Origin: Sympetrum striolatum
Lineage: Eukaryota > Arthropoda > Insecta > Odonata > Libellulidae
Length of the DNA: 64,000 nt
Reading direction: 5' to 3'
NCBI GenBank assembly: GCA_947579665.1
Contig: CANPUZ010000048.1
Location: 1,116,001-1,180,000, forward strand
Part shown: positions 1 to 10,641 of the stretch, piece by piece
Layout: each line of letters begins with the position of its first letter
Position numbering within the stretch: the stretch's first letter is position 1
Translations under genes and position numbers: made by a program
Notes under the pieces: model-generated
Database searches by the model: none
Told to the model about the DNA's origin: nothing
Seen by the model: the letters and a program-made list of their open reading frames with translations, nothing else

Positions 1-82
1 CTATTTTTAGATTTCCGGGCAGAAATTTTCCCGCCTTGCAGTCACGTGAGGAGATGGCCTCTCGGCTGCTTTGATATAGTAA

Positions 83-150
83 GTGGCTTAGTGGGTGAAT
101 GGTTAAGACGCTTGCCTACCACGCCAGAGTCCCTTTTTCGATCCCCGGAT
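83..150 (+). repeat. tRNA-Gly-like SINE head or tRNA pseudogene
   Basis: A good Pol III A box (TGGCTTAGTGGG, 84-95) is followed by an anticodon-arm-like segment, CTTGC CTACCAC GCCAG, whose loop would present ACC (Gly). A weakened B box (TTTTTCGATCCCC) lies near 135-145. The acceptor stem does not pair and the T stem is poor, so this is not a functional tRNA gene. A tRNA-derived SINE head or a tRNA pseudogene fits best. Confidence 0.5.
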
Positions 151-164
151 GAAACATTATTTTA

Positions 165-228
165 GGCTCCCGGTTAGTCATGAGGACAGCGCGTTCGCCT
201 TTGGCGGGTTCGATTCCCGGTGGGAGCC
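165..228 (+). repeat. tRNA-like element with perfect acceptor pairing but shortened body
   Basis: GGCTCCC (165-171) pairs with GGGAGCC (222-228), and a perfect B box GGTTCGATTCC lies at 207-217. Only 64 bases separate the outer ends, so a normal anticodon arm cannot be fitted. The 14-mer GGACAGCGCGTTCG (184-197) recurs at 32910-32923 in another tRNA-like sequence, which argues for a SINE family rather than a single damaged tRNA gene. Confidence 0.55.
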
Positions 229-384
229 AATATGCAAAAGTATGTGCTTCACGGGAATGGATATTTCGTAAGGAAGAGAGTTTATTTCACTACTCCTACC
301 TCTTTGATTAACAGGAATAACCGTTTCTTTTCGTCGAATAACTCTGCGATATTCCGTAACTAAATGGCAAATAAAAGAGTCCAC

Positions 385-2150
385 GAAGTCTCTTCAGTTT
401 TATTTCAACTGGGTTCTAATCGCTATTATGGAGCGAAAAAATTTATGAATTAGGCCATTATGCCAAACACTGTCGAATGCCTTTTCGAAGTCAAGAAAGA
501 TACAATGGGTTGAAAATTTATGTCTAATATAATTGTTAGAAATGAAATATTGTAGCCGAAGAATATAATGGATTGCGCTATAATGTTTACGAAAACCCAT
601 TTGTTGTGGTATAAGTATATTAGCGGCGTCGAGAAATGAGAGTAGACGAGAATTTATGAGTTTTTCAAAGATTTTTCCGAGGCAGGAAAGCAGCGATATC
701 GGCCTATGGTTGTCAGGTTCGGTGGGGTTTTAGTTGGGTTTAGGGATGAATACCACCTTTGACTGCTTCCAAGCTGTAGGGAAGTATGTTATTTGAAGGC
801 AGGAGTTGAAAAGATTGGTCAAAAGATCGAGAGCGGGCAGAGAAAAAATCAGGGATTTGAACATTTCGAAGATGATGGAGTCCAAGGTCTGGAGCGGAAC
901 GGGTTTTGGTGGATTTTAACAGATCAATAACTTCTTTGGTAGTGCAAGGAGGAATATAAGAATTAGGGGTCCAGTAGAGACTATAAATGGTGTTAGATAC
1001 TGAGTTTTCGTGAGGTGACGTTGCATTATTAGCGGAATTGCGGGCATCTGAAGAAGCAAGAATTGACGATTTTGCGGCCGGGTCAAAGTGGAGTTGGTTG
1101 TCTTTTTTAAGGGGAGGGGGTATTTTTGTTGGGTTTCGAAGTTGTTTCGCGACTTTCCATGTTTAGTTATCTTTGAAATTTAACTGAGCGACTTTGTTTG
1201 ACCAAATTTTATTTTTCAAAATTTTTACATCTGATTTAATCTCCTTTTGGAGGGACTTGTAATTTAATAAATCGGAGGGTAGACGATAGATTTTCCGTTT
1301 TCCATGAAAGACGTTGCGTTTGTTGATTTTTGTGCGCAGAAATAATGGAAGTCGGATGGGTGAAGCGTCTTGTTGAGCTTGGTTGAAAGTGCGAGTGGCG
1401 TGGTTGCGCGCGGCAGTCAAGAACTCAAGAGATGAGAGCAATTTGGTTGTTTATGGAATAAATTGTCGGGGAGACGAGGGGTGGTATGAGATGAATTAAA
1501 TCGGCAATAAATAGTGAAAACTTTTCCCAATTAGTAGATTTTTTGAGCGAGGGGAAGAAGATGTAAGAAGGTGAGAGGGGGAGGTCTAAAAAGAGGGGAA
1601 GATGATCCGAAGATAAGGGCTTGGAAGGACGGGTTAAGGTTGAAATTGCTTGAGATTGCGAAGTCTAATAGATCCATAGATTGTTGCCCATAGTGGGTAG
1701 GTTCATGAGACGAATGGATGCGAAGATGATGATGATTATGAATATATTTTCGGAGGATTAAACCATTTTTGTTGGTTTGATAGGGGCCCCAATCTGGGTG
1801 TTTCGTGTTCCAATCGCCGACTAATAGGGAAGGTGAATCTGCGGCAAAGAGAGTAGCGAGATCATCGGCGGAAAGGGCAATGACCCGGACGTATATTGAG
1901 TGGATGTTGAGCTTCTTGTTGTTCGAAATTATTTGAATTCCAACAGATTCGATTGAGGGGATGATATTGAATTTGAGGTGAGATTTAATTAAGATTCACA
2001 GTCCACCGCCGAGGGTGGGACGATCGAGACGATGATTTTATAATTTGGAAGAAACAAGGAGACGTTTGATTTTAGGAAAGTTTCTTGAAGAAGGACAATA
2101 TCAATTGAGTGAAGGAGGATGAAATTAAAAAGTTCGGAAAAACTCTTGGA
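385..2150 (-). pseudogene. Jockey-type non-LTR retrotransposon, EN-RT fragment (copy 1)
   Basis: Read on the minus strand, this holds the start of an apurinic-type endonuclease domain near 2040-2140 (motif LLQETF). The linker between endonuclease and RT follows at 1163-1441, and part of the RT at 400-600, including MGFRK and the catalytic block FLDFEKAFDSVW. Frameshifts and stops break it into short frames. The order matches the plus-strand copy at 23.4-25.4 kb, which supplies the missing parts for comparison. Homology with that copy stops near 2150, where G+C-rich sequence begins, and near 385 beside the tRNA-like pieces, so both ends are truncated. It cannot encode a working reverse transcriptase. 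Confidence 0.85.
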
Positions 2151-2154
2151 AGAG

Positions 2155-2350
2155 GTCTCGAGAGACTTAGCGCATGCGCAGAAGGCGGCTGAGGAGCGTG
2201 ACCGACAACCGACCGAGAGACCCGCTCGTCTGCCATCTGTGGCCATGGGGGCGGAGAGGGGGGCCCTCGAAAACACCTCGGGAATAAGCGTGCCGCCCAC
2301 CGCCCCCAACGAACAAAGCCAGCATGGACGCCTCAGGAAAGATCGCACAA
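2155..2350. other. G+C-rich block with an NRF-1-like palindrome
   Basis: This stretch is much richer in G+C and CpG than its surroundings and contains GCGCATGCGC (about 2172-2181), the core of the NRF-1 palindrome. Frames are open on both strands, but no conserved domain is visible in any of them. It may be a promoter remnant or the 5' part of the adjoining retroelement; I cannot tell which. Confidence 0.35.
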
Positions 2351-3185
2351 CGCCACATATCCAGCAGACGGATATACATAACAAATCATTTGTTAATAAT
2401 ATTCGTTAAACAAAGCAAAGTACTTCGAAGGAAAATAGTCGATGAAAAGTCTCGTCAATTACCTACGGTTAAAAAGTTGCACGAACCGATACATTGTTAA
2501 TGAATTGCATTTTAAATTTGATTCAAAGTTTTATCGGCACCGCTCTTCCGGCCGAGATATTTTTAGACAACCTAGAAAAGAAAACATTACCGGAGGACGG
2601 CATTTTCGCTAATAGCATTGGATTTTGGGACGATCAAGAAGGAAGACTTTCTCTTCGGCGCAGGAGGGGAAGGAGGGAGGGTAAAGAATGGGAACGGGAG
2701 ACTCGAAAAAAGGGTCAATTATTTAATCAAAATCCTCGCAATCGCCAAGTTTTAGGGAAATTCTAATGGACAAGTAAGACGCTACGTACATTCATCTTAC
2801 CATCGGTGCTCGTCTCGATCCGCTGACGTAATTATTTCTAATTTTTTAGTGCGAATTCAATGAAGCCTGCTCAAATAGAAATGCATTGAAAGCTCTTCAT
2901 CTAACGTGGTCTTCTAAGCGACACTTCGCTGACGGAAGGAAGAAGAGACTCTCGTTCAAGGGTGCACGGCTATTGAATTGAGGCCATGTTTCCCGTTGCT
3001 TTTAACGACTTCTAACTTAAATTGAAATAAAATATCTGGGAGGCTATTTCCTTCTTGCCGCCCTCTTATGACGTCATCGGAATCGGTCGTTGCCATGAGA
3101 CCAAGAGAGAGGATTAGGCTTCGTGCTTTTGCGTTTGGGTCTAAATGTCGTCTTTTCTTAGCGGAGAGGGGATTTTAGATTAGAT
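2351..3185. other. No gene recognised; CRE plus X-box-like pair near its end
   Basis: I see no coding domain here. TGACGTCA occurs near 3068 and GTTGCCATGAGACC about 20 bases further on, an arrangement resembling the denser cluster at 31.2 kb. Confidence 0.35.
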
Positions 3186-3189
3186 ATAT

Positions 3190-3370
3190 ACCCCGCGAGG
3201 CGCCAGAGGCGTAGGGCAGGGGTTGTAATACACCACCATTATTCATTCAACCCTATTAGCATCTCTAACAGCCTGGGGAAAAAACGACCAAATGTAATTA
3301 TCCGTCTTTGCGATTACTTCCCTATAACGCTTCGTCGATGCCTCTCGGAGATCGCGTTCGCTCCTTACTG
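3190..3370 (-). pseudogene. Non-LTR RT C-terminal tail and 3' UTR (minus-strand copy)
   Basis: On the minus strand a short frame ends in a YREVIAKTDNYIWSFFP-like sequence just before a 3' UTR segment with CCCCTGCCCTACGCC. The same peptide and UTR pattern occur on the plus strand at 28.7-28.86 kb. This is the 3' end of a non-LTR retrotransposon whose remaining coding part is absent or unrecognisable here. Confidence 0.65.
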
Positions 3371-4999
3371 GCACATTTCGGAGGTGTCACGGAGTTGTTC
3401 ATCGACTTTCCGAATGGAATTGTCCGAAAAGTTGAGTTGCGCGAGTTTTAGATTCCAAATTTTATTTTTACGATTTTACTTCCCTCTGGAGACCCTTATA
3501 ACTTTCGAAATCAGGTGGTAATCTTCCACTTCCTATGGACATGCAGTATGGTGTTCCCAGTTGCTAATTGCACTCCTATTGATTCTATTGGGGGGATGAT
3601 GGGGGTGGGCAGGGTGATGAATGTGATGCGACATTTTATAAACAAACGTCGTCCGCTTGTCGTCAAAAGTCGAGGGACGCAGATGATGAACCGAATTTTG
3701 CATCACTCGATTGTTTGAGGTCGTTTCGATAATCCTCCATCGAAATTGCTTCGTTTTTCGAATTGTCGGCAATATACCCAGTCGCATCATAAGGATTGTG
3801 AAGATACCCCGAAGAAGACCAGTGGACGGATCTTTCCCTTTCTTCTATAGCTATTGAGTGCGTGTATTACGTTTAGCGTAAATATTTGAATGTGCTGACA
3901 TCTCCTTCGTCATCGAATACACGCGTCCTAAACACGAATAGACGTGATGAGCACCGAAAGAATACTTCGAGGGTCGTTTTCACAGTTTGGCCGAAAAATC
4001 GATCGATATATTTCGGGGGTCGATTACTTAAACTTTTTTTTTTTAAATTGCTCCGGAATTGATTTTGGCCGAAGGAAAATGATGTTTTATTTAGAATTCA
4101 GTAAGAATTTCTGGGATTTTATCGCCGCTGAGTGAGACAATGATGGTCTTTGGGGAAATGTAAATTTTAATAAACATTGATTTGGCGAAATATGAACGTA
4201 AAACATGCGTACGCAGAATGCCATTGATGTGGTTGTGAATGAGTCTGCACGTTATTGACTGAAATATTTGAGTCGACGTGTTGATGAGGCCCAAAAGTAT
4301 GACTGCGAACTGACAGTTTTTAAATGCTGAATAACAAAGCTTCTTTTATTTTGCGTTCTGATAGAGAAAATCCGCCTTATTTGTTGTCAAGGGCAAATAA
4401 GTAATGGGTGTTCGTTGGGTAGGCGCATTCGGATAAAGCAGATTCCGGAAAAACGCGATTCAGATGATCGGGAGTTTCATTCACTTGTTGTAAAAACGAT
4501 TCCATAATCTGCTTTCGAAAATAAACTCGTGAGCTGCTTTAGATGACATTCCTTCGCTTCCTGTCCCACGGTAATGCGAGGCGCGTTATCTCTTTGTTTT
4601 CCTCGGAGAAGAAGCCTCTCTGATTAGAGTTCCGTGCGTCTTCGATTCATTTTATGCACGTCAATTTGAAAAACAGTGCAACTGCGCTTTGCGTAAAATT
4701 CGGAATAGCGACGGCGATGAATATTATTGAGAAATAAACGGAAGTGGGCACAGACACTCACCCCCAGAGCCTCCATTGTTCAGATGACGTTCCGCTGGAT
4801 CGAGGTCACGCCGTCTTCGAATCACTACACAATAATCCTTGCGAGAGTTGTCAAGTAACGATTCAACAACATTAAACACGCTGCAGGAAAGAATCCAGCT
4901 CACAAAACGCGTGCGAACTCCTAGGGCTTGAAAACGAAACTAATTTGCAATCCCTCGAGAAGGGGCGAGGATAGCGGGATTTCCTCCGATTTCAAGGTC
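3371..4999. other. No gene recognised
   Basis: Both strands hold only short frames without family motifs. A histidine-rich minus-strand frame at 3533-3790 shows no spaced Cys/His pattern and is probably fortuitous. Confidence 0.4.
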
Positions 5000-5250
5000 T
5001 TCTACGAGCACTCGGTTATGCTAGAGCACAATAACATTTCTCTCACAATGAATATAAGAGAAATGTAGGATATCGTTTGAGGTATTTCGATTGTGCTGCA
5101 TAGCAAGGATCATCAGTAAGATTAAATTGCAGCGAAGTTTAAGAATAACTTAATCCTTTCTTTTTCCTTTTTAGGACAGTCCCGATACGATGAAATTAGT
5201 GTTGTCGATATGCTTGCAGTATTCAAACTACGTTTTACTCGTACTATTAT
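5000..5250 (+). repeat. Partial copy of the ~170-bp T-arm module family (copy G)
   Basis: The blocks GTGCTGCATAGCAAGGATCA, AGGACAGTCCCGATACGATG and GAAATTAGTGTTGTCGATAT occur in the same order as in the copy at 29.2-29.4 kb. The T-arm-like box that should lie between them has been lost by a small deletion. Confidence 0.6.
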
Positions 5251-5257
5251 ATAACTG

Positions 5258-5362
5258 CAAAAGTTCCAATTTTCCTCAAGAGATGACAGTAGCGTAGATG
5301 TTTATAAACAAAAGTTCTAATTTTCCTCAAGAGATGTCATAAGTGTCGAAGTTTAACAACAA
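5258..5362 (+). repeat. Two-unit tandem repeat of about 51 bp
   Basis: AAAGTTCCAATTTTCCTCAA near 5259 is repeated as AAAGTTCTAATTTTCCTCAA near 5310, and the following GAGATG-rich sequence is repeated too. It is a local duplication with no obvious function. Confidence 0.6.
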
Positions 5363-5643
5363 AACCTTCGTTCACAATAGAACCAAGACGGTTAAAAACC
5401 TTTTCTTAAGAAATACACGTAAAGTATATTTTTTTGTTGCAGGGCTCGCTTTCTTTTGCAAAATTAATTAGAAATAATTAGAAAGTCGAACCAAGCACCA
5501 AAAGAAGGAGAATAAAATAAGGATTCATATTTTGGTCGCGGAATTTCATTTACTAATTTAAATTGCGATCATTTTGAGAAAGTATTTAAGAAAGCTTTTG
5601 GATTTTATGGAAGAATATCTGTAGCTACCGAGTTTTATTTATA

Positions 5644-6000
5644 TCAACGCAATTGTTTACTGACTCTTTCGGTGGATAAATGGATTTGTAGTAGTTTGTT
5701 ATATGAAATTGGTATGGTAGAGAGGAGGTTTCTACGCTCCAGACACCATAGGAGTCGTCTGTTCACCATTCTCTCCATGAGTTTGCTCATGCTGCTAGTG
5801 AGAGAGATGGGACGGTAGTTCTTGGGGTTGCACCTTTCTTTGCCTTTTTTGTGAACAGGTATGATTATTGACTCCTGCCAGGAGGTTGGGAAGGCTGTAA
5901 AAATGTTGTCAATATCAGATTGGCTATATTGAGTAATTCTGGTAGGCAAAGATATAGTAGCAACTAAGTTAAAAGATGAGGTGGTATCAAGGAAGTGAAT
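5644..6000 (-). pseudogene. Non-LTR retrotransposon RT fragment (Jockey-type superfamily)
   Basis: The minus-strand frame contains WQESIIIPVHKKGKE followed by NYRPISLTSSMSKLMERM, the N-terminal RT blocks of Jockey/CR1-type elements, then MVNRRL. Past that point the frame leaves the family pattern, and the catalytic YADD block is absent. It is a short, truncated and frameshifted relic. It comes from a different element than the copies at 0.4-2.1 and 23.4-25.4 kb, whose corresponding motif reads NNHRPISLLSCFGRLLEKI. Confidence 0.8.
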
Positions 6001-7020
6001 TTATCACAACTGTTCACATTCAAATTATTCATAATAAATCAGTGTGCTGAAAAAAGGCAAGGAGAGTGTATATTTAATTACAATCGTTTGTAAAAAGTTG
6101 TAAAAGATAGATAATTATGATACACAGCAGTTGTTTGGTGATGAATATGTGTGTATGCTGCAAACAATGGGTCGGTAAGAAAATTCTTAAGTTGGCGTGG
6201 AGCACTTTTGGCGGTCTTATTTTTTCATTTAACAAATTCCAATCCTTCCTATCCTTAGTTCACCAATACTCGCATAAACTTATTCTACTTTAAATCATAG
6301 AAAGAGTAATGTAATAGGAACCATGTTTCGTGATTCTTCAATGTGCATAAAAACTTACTCTTATTTCAATGCTTGGATTCTCTTGAGCTTGTCCTTGTAA
6401 TTCATTCAGATTTAATACCTTCTAAACAAAGTTTGTCTTATCTGCTGATTTTAAAGGCAGTGAATAGTTAACTTTCCTGCACATTGTCCTTACCATTGAA
6501 ATCAATGAGGCAAGGCTTGGTGAACAACTAGTTCCAGTGATCTATTAGTGGTTTAATGATTGAATATTTTATTGAGAAAAATTATTGGTCACCATTTAAA
6601 ATCAATGCATCGGATTTTATTACAATATCTAGTGATAAAGGAAGTGCCTGAAAAAGTTTGGTCGTAATATACAATGAGGGTCATGTTGTAGATTGATAAA
6701 GTTACTATCAAATGGTAGGAAAAACTTGTTGCTAAAAATTTGATCAACAAATTCAAAGGTTAAGTTGAAATTAAAATTTAAGGAATGGTTATTAAAACTA
6801 AGCTATGGATGTAACAAGAAACATGTAAATTGGAGTGCTAATTATTCAATTCCAAAGCTCGTGGCGAATTGCCAAAGTACAATTACTTGTAATTGCAATC
6901 AATTACATTTCAGTCAGAGTAATTGTGTTCGAGCCCAAGCAGAAGTCGTTGTTTAATTTTATTATCATTTTCCTATTGTTTTTCTCATTAAAAGAGTCAT
7001 AATAGCTGTGAACTGTTCCC
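6001..7020. other. No gene recognised
   Basis: This is A+T-rich sequence. A plus-strand frame at 6765-6956 has no recognisable domain. Confidence 0.4.
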
Positions 7021-7560
7021 AAGAGTTAAACTTCCCATTCGGCGACTGGTTTAACATCAGTTACTTGAAGAGGAAGCCTTTCGGATTGTAATTTGTAGCT
7101 CGAGATTGATAACTGAGCATACGTTTCGCGTAAAGATTGAATGTAAATACAGAAAACTACGATTTTTCTCCCTCACGTATCATACAGAAAAAGGAATGAT
7201 TAGGAGACGACGACTTAGATGAGACTTTGACAAGAATGGAGAGAACCTAGGGGTGTTTGGTTGGACTTGTCATGAAATGAAAAGACATGCTTTGGCAATA
7301 ATCACACAGTAAACCGATATCACTAACATGTACAATAGTTATTATCATTTTCATTCTAAAGTTAATGTTTACTAACAACGTTTCGCATTTCGTTACTCAA
7401 TTGGATCACTTACAGCATAGCCAATGCAATTTCAAACATGTTGCTCGTAGTCTCTTTCAGTGAGTAAGAACTCGCTAAAAAGTAGAAATGGGATACTAAA
7501 GGTTAAATTTTAATCTAATATCAAAAATGTTATAAGAATACTAGGTCATAAACAAGAAAA
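7020..7560 (-). repeat. Inverted-repeat arm 1 (partner at 17.83-18.36 kb)
   Basis: The reverse complement of this block matches 17830-18360 over nearly its whole length. Shared stretches include TTCTGTATTTACAT, GCGAAACGTATGCT, ATCTCGAGCT and CCCATTTCTACTTTT. A third, shorter copy lies at 48168-48370 in the same orientation as this one. No transposase is encoded. It may be a MITE-like repeat or a duplicated gene-proximal region, because the other two copies lie upstream of ZAD-type exons. Confidence 0.75.
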
Positions 7561-8091
7561 ATAACATGTAACAGAAATATTATTTTTTTACATCTGAATG
7601 CATCTGTTATTTTTTGACTATGAAATTCATACAGTATATCTTTATTCTCTAACCATGACATAATTTTGTTTTGATAAAGCTTGTACATAATGAGTGTACA
7701 GATATTCTGCATTCTTTTCTAATAGTAGTTGATATGATTGAATGGCAATTGACCACAATTCTTTGAATGCTCAACTATGATAGAGCATGAAATGGACCGA
7801 ACGAGGGAGAATTGCTTCAGAATTTTCATAATATAAGAGAGATTTATAATCTGCCTCTCAGAATTGGAGAAGCATTGGGCTGAGGATAACTGAGTGGAAG
7901 AAGAGAATAGAATCTGAGGTGTATTCCCTCTTGATGAATAAGTAGATCTGTGATATATCACATCAAATATAATTAATAAAATGTTACCTTGATGAAATGT
8001 AATTACAAAGTAAATGCTCTCCTTAGAATGTATATACATCTCTATGTGCAGCAAAGTCTCCAAAATTAATGTGTGTGCAAATAATGCACAC
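7561..8091. other. No gene recognised
   Basis: A minus-strand frame at 7719-8063 has no recognisable domain. The sequence is A+T-rich intergenic DNA. Confidence 0.4.
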
Positions 8092-8253
8092 CTTTTGATC
8101 AGGGCTTTGGAAACTCAGTTTTAAAATGAGCTCAGATCAATTCAAAAAGTTAGCTGAGCTCAACTCAAAGCTCAAAACTTGCTAAATTCCAAACAAATTT
8201 AAATAAATACAATTGCTATAAATTCTATTATTACTGAAAAATTCTGGGGAATT

Positions 8254-8410
8254 TGTTATGTTCAGGCATTACTCACATGTAATTTTAACACAACTTTATT
8301 GAGTACGTTACAACGCCATTTTTTAGTTACAGGCCATACTCATCATGCGCACGCATTGACATTGTTACCACACATGGAAGTTACAACAGTGGTACCACAT
8401 GTATATAACA
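8254..8410 (-). repeat. 3' LTR of the Gypsy element (157 bp)
   Basis: Directly after the polypurine tract the minus strand begins TGTTATATAC and ends CATAACA at 8254, giving the inverted ends TGTTAT/ATAACA. TATATA near its start could serve as a promoter element. Its last 59 bp equal the repeat at 12999-13057; the first 98 bp have no counterpart at the 5' end. Confidence 0.75.
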
Positions 8411-8422
8411 CCTCCCCCCTTA
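8411..8422 (-). other. Polypurine tract
   Basis: TAAGGGGGGAGG on the minus strand directly precedes the TG of the long 3' LTR, the usual position of the plus-strand primer. Confidence 0.8.
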
Positions 8423-8516
8423 AATCTTTCTAGTAAACAACAAAAAAAGTAAACACATGAAAAGTAAACACAAAAAAAAATTACAGTAAATATTCTTTCA
8501 TAAAATATTAAACAAT

Positions 8517-9442
8517 TCAAAAATCAAAAATTTTCTTTGGTCTCCTTGACCTTTCACTACGTCTGAGTGGATTTGACATTTCTTTATGATCAGTTACATC
8601 CCTTTCAGATGCAATATTTGATGTTTCAAGGTACATCGGTAAATTTGGACTTTTCACACATTTAGGTGTAATAGGAGTAGTCACTTTTGCAGTGAAATCC
8701 TTGGGGGTTGAACAATCACTGGGGGATGGGTTTGGAACACTTTGTAACTCGGGCAATTCACAACCAGGGGCAATATCTCCACTTGTTTTGATGAAGCTTT
8801 CACATCTTGATGTATCACATTCACTAATATGTACTGGCTTCCAGTCTTTGAGGTCCATACTAGGGGATTTATGTTCTCCTTCCTCTCTGGAAAGGATTTG
8901 CTTCAAGCTTCTTACACAATATATACCTTCACTTGTACATATTACATACATCTTGCGACCAATAGGCTTTACTACTACTCCATTTACCCATTTATCTCCT
9001 TTTCCATGGTTCAAAATGCTTACCAAATCACCAGCATGAAATACCTTATAAGTACATGGAACAGATTGTTTTACATTTGTTAGTACATCAGAAAAGCTTT
9101 GTTTCAACATATTTAATTTGGTATAGATTTGTCTCCCTACTTGTAGTTCAGCAGGAGACTTCCCTGTGAAACAATGAGGTGTGGTTCGATATTTGAGTAA
9201 CCATCTTTGTAATTTTTGATGGTCAGACCCTCTATCATCAGTTGCGGCAATAAGGGCCTTTTTAAATGTTTGAACTCCTCTCTCTGCCAACCCATTTGAA
9301 GATGGACTATAAGGAGCAGTAAACAGATGACGAATACCATATTCAAAGCAAAACTGATTAAATTCTCTCGAAGTAAGTTGAGGCCCATTATCAGAAACAA
9401 TTGTTCTTGGAATGCCCCATCTAGCAATTAATGTGTGTAAAG
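8517..9442 (-). CDS. Gypsy pol, part 3: integrase core and C-terminal tail
   Basis: On the minus strand the frame resumes directly after the inner MITE with the integrase core. VSDNGPQL holds the second catalytic aspartate and NGLAERG the glutamate. A divergent C-terminal domain follows, ending in a basic tail, RRSERSRRPK. The eight bases 9435-9442 are the duplicated target of the MITE; removing them and the MITE restores the frame exactly to part 2. No stop occurs before 8517. The integrase would insert the cDNA with a 5-bp stagger, which agrees with the GAATT duplication. Confidence 0.9.
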
Positions 9443-9681
9443 CAGGGACGGATCCAGGGGGGTGGTCCTGGGGGTCCGGACCCCCCCCGAAATATCACTT
9501 GTGCCTATTTTTCGAAAATGAAACGCAAATAAACACACAATTTAATAAGCAATCACTAGCGAAGATATTCAAATTTGTCTAACACAATTCTAACGTCACG
9601 TTTTGTGAAAGCCGAAATATCTTTTATTTTTAAATTTTTTGATCGGACCCCCCCCAAAATTTTTCTCTAGATCCGTTCCTG
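9443..9681. mobile_element. Inner hAT-type MITE (239 bp), interrupting integrase
   Basis: The ends read CAGGGACGGATCCAG and, reversed, CAGGAACGGATCTAG. The 8-bp duplication GTGTAAAG lies at 9435-9442 and 9682-9689. Each end carries a run of G or C, and GGGGGTCCGGACCCCC near 9470-9485 is a perfect palindrome. It has no coding capacity. A second copy in the opposite orientation is at 36465-36712. It disrupts the integrase between the first and second catalytic aspartates. Confidence 0.95.
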
Positions 9682-10641
9682 GTGTAAAGCATCTATTGTG
9701 CTTTCTGTTGTTATGTTTTTCATTTTAAATACTTCAGGCCATTTGGAATGGGCATCAATTACAACCAGATACATATTACCATAGAAAGGACCAGCAAAAT
9801 CTAAATGCCATCTAACCCCAGGATATTCAGGCCATTCCCAATGATGTTCTTTAGAGTAATTAGGAGCATTTTGAGTAGCCTGACATCCTCTACAAGATTT
9901 TGTGATTCTCTCTAAATCCTTTCTAAGCTCAGGCCACCACACAAAGTCTCTAGCTACAGCCTTCATCTTCACTATGCCCATATGCCCTTCATGTAATTCC
10001 TTTAAAATCTTGCTTTGCAATGATTTAGGAATGAGTGTTTTGCCATGAACTGTTATACACCCATCTACAATGAAATAGCTGTGCTCATACCTAGCATATG
10101 GCTTCATTTCTTCAGAAAGTGTATCAGGCCAACCTGAAGTGACGTCTTGAAATACTTGTGACAGGATGGCATCTCTTTCAGTTTGTCTACTTATTTCCCT
10201 AGAGGTTACAGGACTTACATCCATTTCTAATAAATTTACTTTCAATACATCCTCCGTATCACATTTAATGTCATCCTCCTCACCCACAACCGGTAACCTG
10301 GATGGTCCATCTGCATTGGCATGTTTGTGGGTAACTTTATATTTTATAGTGTAATCATAATTAGCAAGAATCAATGCCCATCTCTGCAACCTATCCACAG
10401 CAATTGAGGAAGCAGCTTTAGTGGGATTAAACATTGCAGCAAGAGGTTTACTATCAGTTACAATTGTGAAATGTCGGCCTCTTAGGTATCTGTCATATTT
10501 TTTTACTCCCCATATAATAGCCAAGGCTTCCTTGTGAATGTGTGCATACCTTTTCTCACTGTCGTTCAGTAATCTGGACGCAAAAGAGATTGGTCTGTCC
10601 TCCCCAGATTCAAATACATGAGATAAAGTCCCTGAAATGCC
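9682..10641 (-). CDS. Gypsy pol, part 2: RNase H remainder and integrase N-terminus
   Basis: After the in-frame TAA at 10642-10644 the same frame continues for 320 codons. It runs through the RNase H block (ALAIIWGVKKYDRYL, VTDSKPLAAMF) and the integrase HHCC zinc-binding region (LHEGHMG followed by CRGCQ). It then reaches the first integrase aspartate in WHLDFAGPF and stops at the MITE. There is no frameshift. The frame lacks an internal start suited to independent expression, so the stop prevents synthesis of integrase unless it is read through. Confidence 0.9.

Noticed and set aside
83..228. Tandem functional tRNA genes
   Set aside because: The first lacks acceptor pairing and has a damaged B box; the second is too short for a cloverleaf.
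3533..3790. Histidine-rich zinc-binding protein
   Set aside because: The histidines come from a GATG/GGGTGG-rich stretch on the other strand and show no Cys/His spacing or gene context.
9443..9681. Possible regulatory hairpin from the G and C runs
   Set aside because: The runs are part of the MITE termini, as shown by the 8-bp duplications and the second copy at 36.5 kb; no separate regulatory role is needed.
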